Positions 6,730 through 13,335 of a DNA stretch of 14,406 nt are shown here, in pieces (position 1 is the stretch's first letter; each line of letters opens with the position of its first letter). The DNA lies in assembly GCA_023430465.1 (NCBI GenBank), contig JAEZAM010000098.1, positions 1-14,406 of the forward strand, in the 5' to 3' direction. The notes under the pieces were generated by a model. That model was not told where the DNA came from and did not search any database. It saw only the letters and a program-made list of their open reading frames with translations. Origin of the DNA: Bacteroidota bacterium (GTDB lineage Bacteria > Bacteroidota > Bacteroidia > Chitinophagales > Chitinophagaceae). The position numbers and the translations under genes are program-made.

Positions 6730-7590
6730 TTAGGAAGAAGGCATCCGTTCGCGGGTGCCTTTGTCTTTCCTGAGTGCTTCCACCAGGGTGATGGCTTCGA
6801 CTGCTTCCCTGACATCGTGCACGCGAAGGATGCACGCACCTTTCATGAGCGCGATGGTGTTCAATACCGTGGTGCCGTTGCCTGCCTGTTCCGCAGCAAT
6901 GCCCAATGTTTTATAGATCGTGCCCTTCCTGGAGAGCCCTGCAAGAACAGGTAGTCCCGTTATGCACAACCGGTCAAGTTGATCAAGCAGCTCAAAATTT
7001 TGAGCAATCGTTTTTGCAAAACCAAATCCGGGATCTATGATGATATCACCAATACCTGCCGCGCGGCATGCACCGATCTTATTGATAAAAAAATCCAGGA
7101 CCTCCAGGGTTAAGTTTTCATAAGAGGTATGCTGCTGCATGGTTTGCGGTGTGCCTCTCATGTGCATCAATACGTAAGGAACCTTTTCCTGGCTGACCAC
7201 ATTCCAGAGTGCAGGATCAAAGGCACCTGCCGAAATATCGTTCACGATGGAGGCGCCGGTACGGATGGCATCGGCGGCCACACGGGCAGACCAGGTATCA
7301 ATAGAGATAATGGCCTCCGGAAAAGCAGCTTTCACCGCCGCTATAGCGGGCACCACGCGATCGGCCTCTTCCGAAGATTCCAGGGCAATACTTCCGGGTC
7401 GGCTGCTCTGTCCGCCAATATCCAGTATAGCCGCTCCGTCCTCCAGCATTTTGCCCGCCATATCCACCACAGCGCCGAGGGATTCTTGGCGGCTGCCGGC
7501 ATAGAACGAGTCGGGCGTAACATTGATGATCCCCATTACCACCGGTCGATCGATCACGAGCAAGCGGCCTTTGCAATTCAGCGTAAACAT
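6730..7590 (-). CDS. folP: Dihydropteroate synthase
   Basis: This 286-residue cytosolic enzyme condenses hydroxymethyl-dihydropterin diphosphate with p-aminobenzoate in folate biosynthesis. All family motifs are present: VMGIINVTPDSF (18-29, N23), ILDIGGQSSRPGS (55-67), SIDTW (96-100, D98), VNDISAG (116-122), LMHMRGTPQTM (141-151), IIDPGFGFAKT (184-194, D186 and K193), LAGLSRKG (216-223) and LRVHDV (255-260). The length is typical and the TIM-barrel order is intact. The ATG at 7590 is placed exactly for the usual N-terminus. It is divergently arranged with the DUF1599 operon across 74 nt. Its own promoter is not clear; TAACTTTA on the minus strand is one mismatch from consensus. Confidence 0.96.
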   Translation of the reverse strand: MFTLNCKGRLLVIDRPVVMGIINVTPDSFYAGSRQESLGAVVDMAGKMLEDGAAILDIGGQSSRPGSIALESSEEADRVVPAIAAVKAAFPEAIISIDTWSARVAADAIRTGASIVNDISAGAFDPALWNVVSQEKVPYVLMHMRGTPQTMQQHTSYENLTLEVLDFFINKIGACRAAGIGDIIIDPGFGFAKTIAQNFELLDQLDRLCITGLPVLAGLSRKGTIYKTLGIAAEQAGNGTTVLNTIALMKGACILRVHDVREAVEAITLVEALRKDKGTRERMPSS

Positions 7591-7605
7591 TCCCCCCTGA
7601 TTTGT

Positions 7606-7613
7606 TATTTTTG
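7606..7613 (+). promoter_or_regulatory. Bacteroidota -7 promoter box before the DUF1599 operon
   Basis: TATTTTTG is a perfect TAnnTTTG box on the plus strand, 51 nt before the DUF1599 ATG, giving a leader of about 45 nt. It sits between short inverted arms CTGATT (7597-7602) and AATCAG (7625-7630), which may be coincidental. No good -33 element is visible. Confidence 0.5.
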
Positions 7614-7664
7614 ATTCTAAAGTTAATCAGAGTAAACCAACTGCGCACAGAGAGGTGATTTAAT

Positions 7665-8216
7665 ATGAATAATACCGGCGGCCAATACGACAAGGTTGTA
7701 GAATCATGCAAGGAGATTTTTGTAAAAAAAACAAAGGACTACGGCACCGCCTGGCGCGTATTGCGGACTATCTCCGTGGTCGACCAGATCTACATCAAAG
7801 CACAGCGCATAAGAACCATCCAGGAAAAAAAACAGCAGCGCGTATCAGATGATATCCGAGGTGAATTCATCGGTATCATCAACTATGCAGTGATCGGTCT
7901 GATCCAACTGACGATGCCTTCCGATTCACCGGAAGAAATACCTGCAGAAGAGGCCGCGCAGTTATATTCCACTCATATCGCAAGCAGCCGGGCACTGATG
8001 GAAGACAAGAATCATGACTATGGCGAAGCGTGGCGCAGCATGAGCCAGGAAAGTTTCACCGATCTAATATTGATGAAGCTGCAGCGCATCCGACAGATAT
8101 TGGCAAATGATGGCCGCACACTCATCAGCGAAGGCATAGATGCCAATTACCATGATATAATTAATTATGCAGTATTCGCATTGATCCTTTACCCCGGAAA
8201 CATCAATCCATCTTAA
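7665..8216 (+). CDS. Tandem DUF1599 (Nmad1-type) domain protein
   Basis: This 183-residue helical protein has two homologous halves. The first carries KDYGTAWR (24-31), KAQRIR (45-50) and IINYAV (71-76); the second repeats these as HDYGEAWR (117-124), KLQRIR (138-143) and IINYAV (165-170). This duplicated layout is that of DUF1599 (PF07659), which comparative genomics has labelled nucleotide-modification-associated domain 1. No biochemical function is established, and I claim none. There is no signal peptide or membrane segment, so it is cytosolic. It heads an operon with a BT_3928-type protein 9 nt downstream and is divergent from folP. I recall the DUF1599-BT_3928 pair also being adjacent in Bacteroides, which suggests a conserved functional link. 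Confidence 0.85.
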   Translation: MNNTGGQYDKVVESCKEIFVKKTKDYGTAWRVLRTISVVDQIYIKAQRIRTIQEKKQQRVSDDIRGEFIGIINYAVIGLIQLTMPSDSPEEIPAEEAAQLYSTHIASSRALMEDKNHDYGEAWRSMSQESFTDLILMKLQRIRQILANDGRTLISEGIDANYHDIINYAVFALILYPGNINPS

Positions 8217-8225
8217 ACCAGACTC

Positions 8226-9473
8226 ATGAAAGCACTGCTGCAAATATCCCGGGTGATCGTTGGTTCATTATTCATTTTCTCGGGCCTCATCAAAGCAAAC
8301 GATCCGCTTGGACTAAGCTATAAGATGCAGGAGTTCCTTGAATTGTGGGGCATGACCCAGTTCAATAACCTGACACTTGTCATGTCAATCATCATGATCG
8401 CTTTCGAGATCATTGCAGGTGCTGCGCTGCTGCTGGGCTGGAGGATGAAACTTTTCATCTGGCTGCTGTTGCTGTTAACGCTGTTCTTTACCTTCCTCAC
8501 GGGCTATGCCTACCTGTCAGGTAAATTCAAAAACTGTGGGTGTTTCGGCGATTGCATTCCGATCACGCCGCTGACCTCTTTCATCAAAGACCTGGTGCTT
8601 ACCGGGCTGATCCTTATCCTTTTTGCTGGTCGCAGGAAAATAGACCCGCTGATGCAGAAGGGAGCTGGATTGTCGATGATGCTGGTAACGATCGCCAGCT
8701 TCGGCATCCAATGGTATACGCTGACGTACCTCCCTGTTTTCGATTGTCTTCCGTATAAAACAGGCAACAATATTCCCGCATTGCAAAAGATCCCGGCCAA
8801 TGCTGTGCCTGACAGCACGGTTATCACATTTAAATATCTGAAAGCTGGCCAGCCGGTGGAATTCACAGCCGATAAATTTCCCGATGATTTCAATGATTCA
8901 CTTTACGAATTCAAAGGACGGTATGATAAACTGATCCGTAAAGGAAAAAACAATGAGCCGCCTATCAAAGGTTTTGTGCTGACAGGAAACAGCGGGGCCG
9001 ACTCTACGGCAGTCGTGTTGAATGATGAGCAGGCCGTGCTGATTTTTTGTGAAAATTTCAATACATCCATAGCAGAGTGGGAGGGAGAACTGAAAGAATT
9101 GATGGCGGCGACACGGGAAAAAAATGTTCCGGTATACATTGTAACAGCGCGCCGTGAGGAGGCAATCAATGCGTTCCGGAATGCCGGCTATCCGGAATTG
9201 CCCATCTTTACTGCTGATAATACAGCGATCCGAACTGCCGCCCGTACCAATCCCTGCATTTACCTGTTGAACAAAGGAACGATCATAGAAAAGCAAGGGT
9301 ACCGGCGCTGTCACCTTATCATAAAAAAAATACAGGGCTCAGCCAAACTGCCTGCTGCATCAAAACAACCGTCGAGAGACACAACCAAGGCAGACCCGGC
9401 CATGCAGGCCCCGGTTGACGATTCCACTGTAACTAGCCCCGGGTTCCTGGCCTTCAACCTGCGCAGATCATGA
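8226..9473 (+). CDS. BT_3928-type membrane protein: DoxX/MauE-like domain plus thioredoxin-like domain
   Basis: The 415 residues begin with a DoxX-like membrane part (about five hydrophobic segments near 6-22, 50-71, 75-97, 118-135 and 149-168) that includes FSGLIKANDPLGLSYKMQEF (18-37). A cysteine motif, NCGCFGDC (C104, C106, C110), lies between segments, as in MauE/DoxX-type redox proteins. The soluble C-terminal part (about 245-370) has a thioredoxin-like rhythm (AVLIFCENF, VPVYIVTA, NPCIYLLNKGTIIEKQGY) but no CxxC pair. The last 40 residues are low-complexity. A membrane thiol-redox role is inferred, not shown. The gene is co-transcribed with DUF1599, and its stop overlaps the permease start by 4 nt (ATGA), which indicates translational coupling. 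Confidence 0.8.
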   Translation: MKALLQISRVIVGSLFIFSGLIKANDPLGLSYKMQEFLELWGMTQFNNLTLVMSIIMIAFEIIAGAALLLGWRMKLFIWLLLLLTLFFTFLTGYAYLSGKFKNCGCFGDCIPITPLTSFIKDLVLTGLILILFAGRRKIDPLMQKGAGLSMMLVTIASFGIQWYTLTYLPVFDCLPYKTGNNIPALQKIPANAVPDSTVITFKYLKAGQPVEFTADKFPDDFNDSLYEFKGRYDKLIRKGKNNEPPIKGFVLTGNSGADSTAVVLNDEQAVLIFCENFNTSIAEWEGELKELMAATREKNVPVYIVTARREEAINAFRNAGYPELPIFTADNTAIRTAARTNPCIYLLNKGTIIEKQGYRRCHLIIKKIQGSAKLPAASKQPSRDTTKADPAMQAPVDDSTVTSPGFLAFNLRRS

Positions 9474-10519
9474 TGCGGTTCATCATCAGCAAACTATTGT
9501 ATGGCATCCTTGTCCTGGCGGGGGTGGTCGTGGTAGTGTTTTTCCTCTTCCAGGGATTTGGAGACCCGGCGAGACTGATCATGGGACAGTCGGGTGATGC
9601 AGCAACACAGGCCAATATCCGGAAGGAGTTATACCTCGACCAGCCACGATGGAAGCAGTTTGTTCTGTACGTGAATGATGTATCGCCACTCGCAATTCAT
9701 TCGCGCGAAGAGATAGATGCAAAAAAGCTTAAAGGATTTTTTATTGGGGGAGAGCAAAAGCTCGCGATCAAACTCCCGTATCTCCGGAAGTCATATCAGA
9801 GCAAACGGGAGGTCGGCAGTATCCTGATGCAGGCGCTACCGGGTACATTACTACTCGCATTCGCTGCGATGCTGATAGCTGTTTGTATTGGCATCCCGCT
9901 CGGTGTTATAGCGGCGGTGCGACAAAATACCTGGTTGGATACAAGCGCTATTTTTTCCAGCATTATCGGCATCTCCGCGCCTTCATTTTTCATGGGTATC
10001 ATCATCGCTTATCTTTTCGGGTTTGTACTGACTGATTGGACAGGCCTTCATATCTCCGGAAGCTGGTTTGATGTGGATGCTGTCACCGGCGAGAGAAGAC
10101 TGACCCTGCATAATCTTATCCTGCCTGCGATCACACTCGGGATCCGGCCTTTGGCCATCATCACGCAACTTACCCGGAGCGCAATGCTGGATGTACTCGA
10201 TCAGGATTATATCCGGACAGCATATGCAAAAGGGTTGAGCCGCTCACGTGTCATCTGGCGGCATGGTTTAAGAAATGCGCTGAACCCTGTCATTACGGCC
10301 ATCACGGGCTGGTTCGCAGAGTTGCTGGCAGGCGCCTTCTTTGTGGAATACATTTTTGGCTGGCATGGGATCGGGAAGATCACGGTGGATGCATTGGAAA
10401 AGCTCGACTACCCGGTGGTAATGGGCTCTGTGCTGGTGTCGGCATGTTTCTTTGTGCTGATCAACCTGCTGGCTGATATCCTGTATGGAGTAGTGGATCC
10501 GCGGGTGCGGATGCGCTGA
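9470..10519 (+). CDS. DppB-like ABC transporter permease (peptide/nickel family)
   Basis: This 349-residue inner-membrane permease has about six transmembrane segments (near 9-29, 123-149, 160-187, 214-234, 274-297 and 317-342). The cytoplasmic coupling EAA loop is DYIRTAYAKGLSRSRVIWRHGLRNALNP (read as D246-A253 then K254-P273), with the family's RTAYAKGLS core. The C-terminal VVDPRVR closing motif is also typical of DppB/OppB. A long periplasmic insert follows the first helix (about 55-120), as in Bacteroidota homologues. Substrates are probably peptides or small solutes, but binding protein, DppC-type partner and ATPases are absent here, so they must be encoded elsewhere. An alternative ATG at 9473 would remove one residue. 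Confidence 0.88.
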   Translation: MMRFIISKLLYGILVLAGVVVVVFFLFQGFGDPARLIMGQSGDAATQANIRKELYLDQPRWKQFVLYVNDVSPLAIHSREEIDAKKLKGFFIGGEQKLAIKLPYLRKSYQSKREVGSILMQALPGTLLLAFAAMLIAVCIGIPLGVIAAVRQNTWLDTSAIFSSIIGISAPSFFMGIIIAYLFGFVLTDWTGLHISGSWFDVDAVTGERRLTLHNLILPAITLGIRPLAIITQLTRSAMLDVLDQDYIRTAYAKGLSRSRVIWRHGLRNALNPVITAITGWFAELLAGAFFVEYIFGWHGIGKITVDALEKLDYPVVMGSVLVSACFFVLINLLADILYGVVDPRVRMR

Positions 10520-10801
10520 TCACTGGATCATCACTTCGCGGATTACCTGCTGGCCGAGCGCCTCATTCACCCGCTGCATAATTTTTTCTTTCTGATAACG
10601 GAGTTCCTGCTTCAATGGCGCCACTTGCGTCGTGATCACAAGCCTGTCGCCAAAGATTTGAAGTTTATCCGTGTACCGCGCAACAGTTTTTCCCATAATC
10701 GATTCCCAGATATCCTCGATCTGCATTGCCTGGATATCGCCTTTGATCCTGCTTTGGTTGAGGAAATGTTTGATCGCATCACCAAGGGAAAGTTCCGCCA
10801 T
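10520..10801 (-). CDS. DciA/DUF721 domain protein
   Basis: This 93-residue protein opens MAELSLGDAIKHFLNQSRIK and contains the DUF721 core IEDIWESIMGKTVARYTDKLQ... followed by LVITTQVAPLKQELRYQKEKI. DUF721 is the DciA family. In proteobacteria and others, DciA assists loading of the replicative helicase DnaB, and it replaces DnaC/DnaI loaders in most bacteria. A helicase-loading role here is inferred from family. It is downstream of recF on the same strand, separated by a repeat island (10802-10985), which joins two replication/repair functions. Its stop codon (10520-10522) directly abuts that of the convergent permease. The short single-domain form is normal for Bacteroidota. Confidence 0.85.
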   Translation of the reverse strand: MAELSLGDAIKHFLNQSRIKGDIQAMQIEDIWESIMGKTVARYTDKLQIFGDRLVITTQVAPLKQELRYQKEKIMQRVNEALGQQVIREVMIQ

Positions 10802-10830
10802 GCAGCGAAGGTAACGAAAGTCAGCTTGTT

Positions 10831-10866
10831 GAGGTTAAGGTTGAGGTTGAGGTTAAGGTAGAGGTT
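10831..10866 (+). repeat. Hexanucleotide tandem array (RAGGTT)6
   Basis: Six consecutive hexamers are GAGGTT, AAGGTT, GAGGTT, GAGGTT, AAGGTA and GAGGTT. Two more units (GAGGTT AAGGTT) occur at 10935-10946, after the two hairpins, so the array brackets the hairpin island. It lies in the recF-dciA spacer, 30 nt upstream of the dciA start on the minus strand. Confidence 0.85.
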
Positions 10867-10867
10867 A

Positions 10868-10897
10868 GCCGACAAGGGCTTCAGCCCGCCAGTCGGC
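10868..10897. repeat. Nested inverted repeat (hairpin 1)
   Basis: The outer arms are GCCGAC (10868-10873) and GTCGGC (10892-10897). The inner arms are GGGC and GCCC around a TTCA loop (10876-10887). No T-tract follows in either direction, so it reads as a REP-like element rather than a terminator. Confidence 0.75.
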
Positions 10898-10909
10898 AAA
10901 TCTGAATAG

Positions 10910-10927
10910 CCCGGACTTCAGTCCGGG
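10910..10927. repeat. Inverted repeat (hairpin 2)
   Basis: CCCGGAC (10910-10916) pairs with GTCCGGG (10921-10927) around a TTCA loop, the same loop as the inner stem of hairpin 1. The repeated loop and spacing suggest a paired REP-like element in the recF-dciA spacer. Confidence 0.75.
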
Positions 10928-10950
10928 GGCAGTGGAGGTTAAGGTTTACC

Positions 10951-10975
10951 TTTTTGAATTTTTCATTTCGAATTC
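10951..10975 (+). repeat. AT-rich repeat module, copy 3
   Basis: This stretch begins TTTTTGAATTTTTCATTT and matches the copy at 2882 at 21 of 25 positions. As at the first island, it sits beside GC-rich hairpins and short tandem repeats. It ends 10 nt past the recF stop on the minus strand. Confidence 0.5.
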
Positions 10976-10985
10976 ACCCTTTCAC

Positions 10986-12068
10986 TCATAGCCTCACCAT
11001 CTCAAACTCCACACCCAGTTTTTCCAACTGCTCCCGCAGCCTGTTCTCATTTGTATCTGTAATAAACACCTGCCCATCATTCTCCACGCATACGGTTCTT
11101 AGCAGGTTACTGATCCTGTCCTCGTCAAGTTTTTCAAACACATCATCCAGCATCAGTAGGGGAGAGAAGCTTTTATTTTTCCGCAATACATCCATCTCGG
11201 CCAGTTTAAGCGCAAACAACAAACTCTTGCGTTGTCCCTGAGAAGCAATGCTTTTGAATGCCTGGCGGCCAAACATGATTTCTATATCATCCCGATGAAT
11301 ACCGGCGGTGGTACGCTGCACATGAATATCCTTCTGCCGCGTGGACTGAAGGAGCTCCGCAAACCCGGTTGACAGCAATTCACTTTCATACACCAAACTT
11401 ACATCCTCGGCCTGTTGCGCGATCTGGGCATACAGGTGACGGGCAGCGGGGAGATAAGCTACAAGGAACTCTTTCCTTGTATTAAAAATATATTCTCCGG
11501 GTTGTACAAGCTGTTCATCGAGTACATCTAGCAGCGAATAATTCCGCGACCCTGTTTCCGCAAATGCCTTCAACAAAGAATTTCGTTGCTGCAATATGCG
11601 GGTATAGTTGATCAGATGACGAAGATATTCCGGGTCCAGTTGGGACAATAATGCATCGATGAATTTCCGGCGTTCTTCGCTGGGGCCGGTGATCAGTTCT
11701 GCATCATCCGGGGCGATCACGACGCAAGGATAGCGGCCGATGTGCTGGGAGAACCGGTCGTAAGCCTGCTCATTTACCAGGAACTCTTTTTTCCCGTTTT
11801 CCCGAAGCACACAAACCACTTTCTCAGTTGAACCCTGGTAATCCACCATGGCTTCCAGCCGAAACCCGTTGGTTCCCTGCTGCACATTGTTGCTGTCCTG
11901 GCGGGTGAAATAGCTTTTGGTGAAACAGAGATAGTGGATCGCGTCGAGGAGATTTGTTTTACCAACTCCGTTATTTCCGCAAATCCCCACGATGCGGGCA
12001 TCGAAGGTAAAGGAGCGGTTGGAGTAGTTCTTGAACTGGAGAAGGGAAATTGCACGAACGCGAAGCAT
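10986..12068 (-). CDS. recF: DNA replication and repair protein RecF
   Basis: This 360-residue SMC-like ATPase binds gapped DNA and, with RecO and RecR, helps load RecA. It opens MLRVRAISLLQFKNYSNRSF, as is standard for RecF. The Walker A motif is GNNGVGKT (31-38). The ABC signature is SQGQRKSLLFALKLAE (from about 276), and Walker B is PLLMLDD (ending near 309), followed by VFEKLD. A TDTN segment then lies near the end. The length matches the family. The ATG at 12068 is chosen because the 31 upstream in-frame residues (to 12161) are not RecF-like and run through a DnaA box. It is divergent from pdhA, with dciA downstream on the same strand. The promoter is unclear; TATCTTG (12075-12081 on the minus strand) is an imperfect -7 candidate. 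Confidence 0.95.
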   Translation of the reverse strand: MLRVRAISLLQFKNYSNRSFTFDARIVGICGNNGVGKTNLLDAIHYLCFTKSYFTRQDSNNVQQGTNGFRLEAMVDYQGSTEKVVCVLRENGKKEFLVNEQAYDRFSQHIGRYPCVVIAPDDAELITGPSEERRKFIDALLSQLDPEYLRHLINYTRILQQRNSLLKAFAETGSRNYSLLDVLDEQLVQPGEYIFNTRKEFLVAYLPAARHLYAQIAQQAEDVSLVYESELLSTGFAELLQSTRQKDIHVQRTTAGIHRDDIEIMFGRQAFKSIASQGQRKSLLFALKLAEMDVLRKNKSFSPLLMLDDVFEKLDEDRISNLLRTVCVENDGQVFITDTNENRLREQLEKLGVEFEMVRL

Positions 12069-12106
12069 GTTGTGCAAGATAAATCTTTGTTGAATGACTG
12101 CCACCG

Positions 12107-12115
12107 TTATCCACA
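12107..12115 (+). promoter_or_regulatory. Perfect DnaA box in the recF-pdhA spacer
   Basis: TTATCCACA is identical to the strong E. coli DnaA box and lies 39 nt upstream of the recF start. A related TTTTCCACC occurs at 12183-12191 in the same orientation. An odd palindrome, CCCAC-A-GTGGG (12132-12142), and the 8-bp palindrome GAATATTC (12150-12157) lie between. This is either a regulatory DnaA site for recF or chance; there is no dnaA gene or dense box cluster to indicate an origin. Confidence 0.35.
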
Positions 12116-12249
12116 GGCCCGGCCGGAGATTCCCACAGTGGGTGACGTTGAATATTCCCATTGAAACCGCTGAAAACGACGATTTTCCACCATAAAACCC
12201 TGAATTGGAGGGCGGGTAGCTCTTGAGCGGATTTTTGCCCGGTTTCCCT

Positions 12250-12257
12250 TATTTTTG
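12250..12257 (+). promoter_or_regulatory. Bacteroidota -7 promoter box before pdhA
   Basis: TATTTTTG is a perfect TAnnTTTG box, 42 nt before the chosen pdhA start, giving a leader of about 36 nt. A TTG at 12223-12225 is a possible -33 element, but the 24-nt spacer is slightly long. Confidence 0.55.
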
Positions 12258-12299
12258 CTTCCCGTTAAAAAGGGGCAAACCCATTAAAATTTATTGCCG

Positions 12300-13295
12300 G
12301 TGGCTACCAAATTTTCCAAAGAAACCTACCTGTACTGGTACGAGCTGATGCAGTTGATCCGCCAGTTCGAACTGATGGCCGAAGAGAAATATAAAATGGA
12401 GGGTAAGATCCGCGGGTTCTTCCACGCTTACATCGGACAGGAAGCAATCGCCGCCGGTTGTATGACCGCCACAAAACCAGAGGATCTTTTCATCACCGCT
12501 TACCGCGACCACGGCCTGGCTATTGCCAAAGGTGTATCGGTCGACAGTTGCATGGCTGAGCTTTATGGAAAGGCGACCGGTTGTGCCAAAGGAAAGGGTG
12601 GCAGCATGCACTTTTTTGGCAAAAAGGAGAATTTCTACGGTGGACACGGGATTGTAGGCGCACAGATCGGTACAGGAGCCGGGCTGGCATTTGCTGAAAA
12701 ATACCGCGGGTCAGACAATGTCGTCCTTTGCTATTTCGGCGATGGCGCTGCGCGTCAGGGTATACTGCATGAGACATTCAACCTCGCTATGCTGTGGAAA
12801 CTCCCCGTGATCTTTATTTGCGAGAACAACAACTACGCGATGGGCACTTCGGTAGAGCGTACTTCCAACGTAGTGGATATCTATAAACTTGCTGACGCCT
12901 ATGAAATGCCGTCAGACGTAATCGATGGGATGCATCCAGAAACAGTTCATGATGGTGTAGCCCGGGCGGTGAAAAGAGCAAGAGAAGGCGACGGCCCGAC
13001 ACTACTCGAGATAAAAACCTATCGGTATAAGGGACACTCGATCAGCGACCCGCAGAAATATCGCACCAAAGAAGAAGTGGACGAATATCGCGGCAAAGAC
13101 CCAATCGTACTGGTGAAAAAAATGATCCTCGAAAACAACTTCGCTACTGAAGAATATCTTGCAGGTATCGACAAACGCGTGGATGACATCGTAAATCAAT
13201 CCGTGAAATTCGCTGAAGAAAGCCCCTGGCCGGACGACAGTGAAGTTCTCAAGGATGTATACGTAGATCAGAACTATCCTTTCATCACCGACTAA
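12300..13295 (+). CDS. pdhA: Pyruvate dehydrogenase E1 component, alpha subunit
   Basis: This 331-residue thiamine-diphosphate enzyme subunit catalyses decarboxylation of pyruvate in the pyruvate dehydrogenase complex, with an E1 beta partner not present here. Seen directly: YRDHG (68-72), GKGGSMHFF (98-106), GGHGIVGAQIGTGAGLAFA (114-132), and the TPP/Mg motif GDGAARQG (147-154) through ENNNYAMGT (175-183). The segment YRYKGHSISDPQKYR near 243-257 corresponds to the phosphorylation-loop region. There is no ATG at the correct N-terminus. GTG at 12300 (MATKFSKETYLYWYE) is chosen, and an in-frame TTG at 12294 is the alternative. A branched-chain 2-oxoacid E1 is less likely given the length and motifs. 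It is followed after 40 nt by the TPR gene on the same strand. Confidence 0.93.
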   Translation: MATKFSKETYLYWYELMQLIRQFELMAEEKYKMEGKIRGFFHAYIGQEAIAAGCMTATKPEDLFITAYRDHGLAIAKGVSVDSCMAELYGKATGCAKGKGGSMHFFGKKENFYGGHGIVGAQIGTGAGLAFAEKYRGSDNVVLCYFGDGAARQGILHETFNLAMLWKLPVIFICENNNYAMGTSVERTSNVVDIYKLADAYEMPSDVIDGMHPETVHDGVARAVKRAREGDGPTLLEIKTYRYKGHSISDPQKYRTKEEVDEYRGKDPIVLVKKMILENNFATEEYLAGIDKRVDDIVNQSVKFAEESPWPDDSEVLKDVYVDQNYPFITD

Positions 13296-13335
13296 CAGGC
13301 TTCGTACATTCAATAAATAATAATACAAGTAGAAA

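Noticed and set aside
7597..7630. CTGATT/AATCAG arms around the DUF1599 -7 box as an operator
   Set aside because: The arms are only 6 bp with a 22-nt gap and no second site; this is readily explained by chance.
10636..10899. Minus-strand 87-codon frame with an LNLNLNLN run
   Set aside because: The repeat peptide is translation of the hexanucleotide array, and the rest is antisense-frame overlap with dciA.
10868..10927. Paired hairpins as a recF terminator
   Set aside because: There is no T-tract after either stem on the minus strand; they fit a REP-like element better.
10831..10927. CRISPR array
   Set aside because: The repeats are 6-nt tandem units without spacers, and no cas genes are present.
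12069..12161. 31-residue upstream extension of RecF
   Set aside because: It is not RecF-like and runs through the DnaA box; the standard RecF N-terminus begins at 12068.
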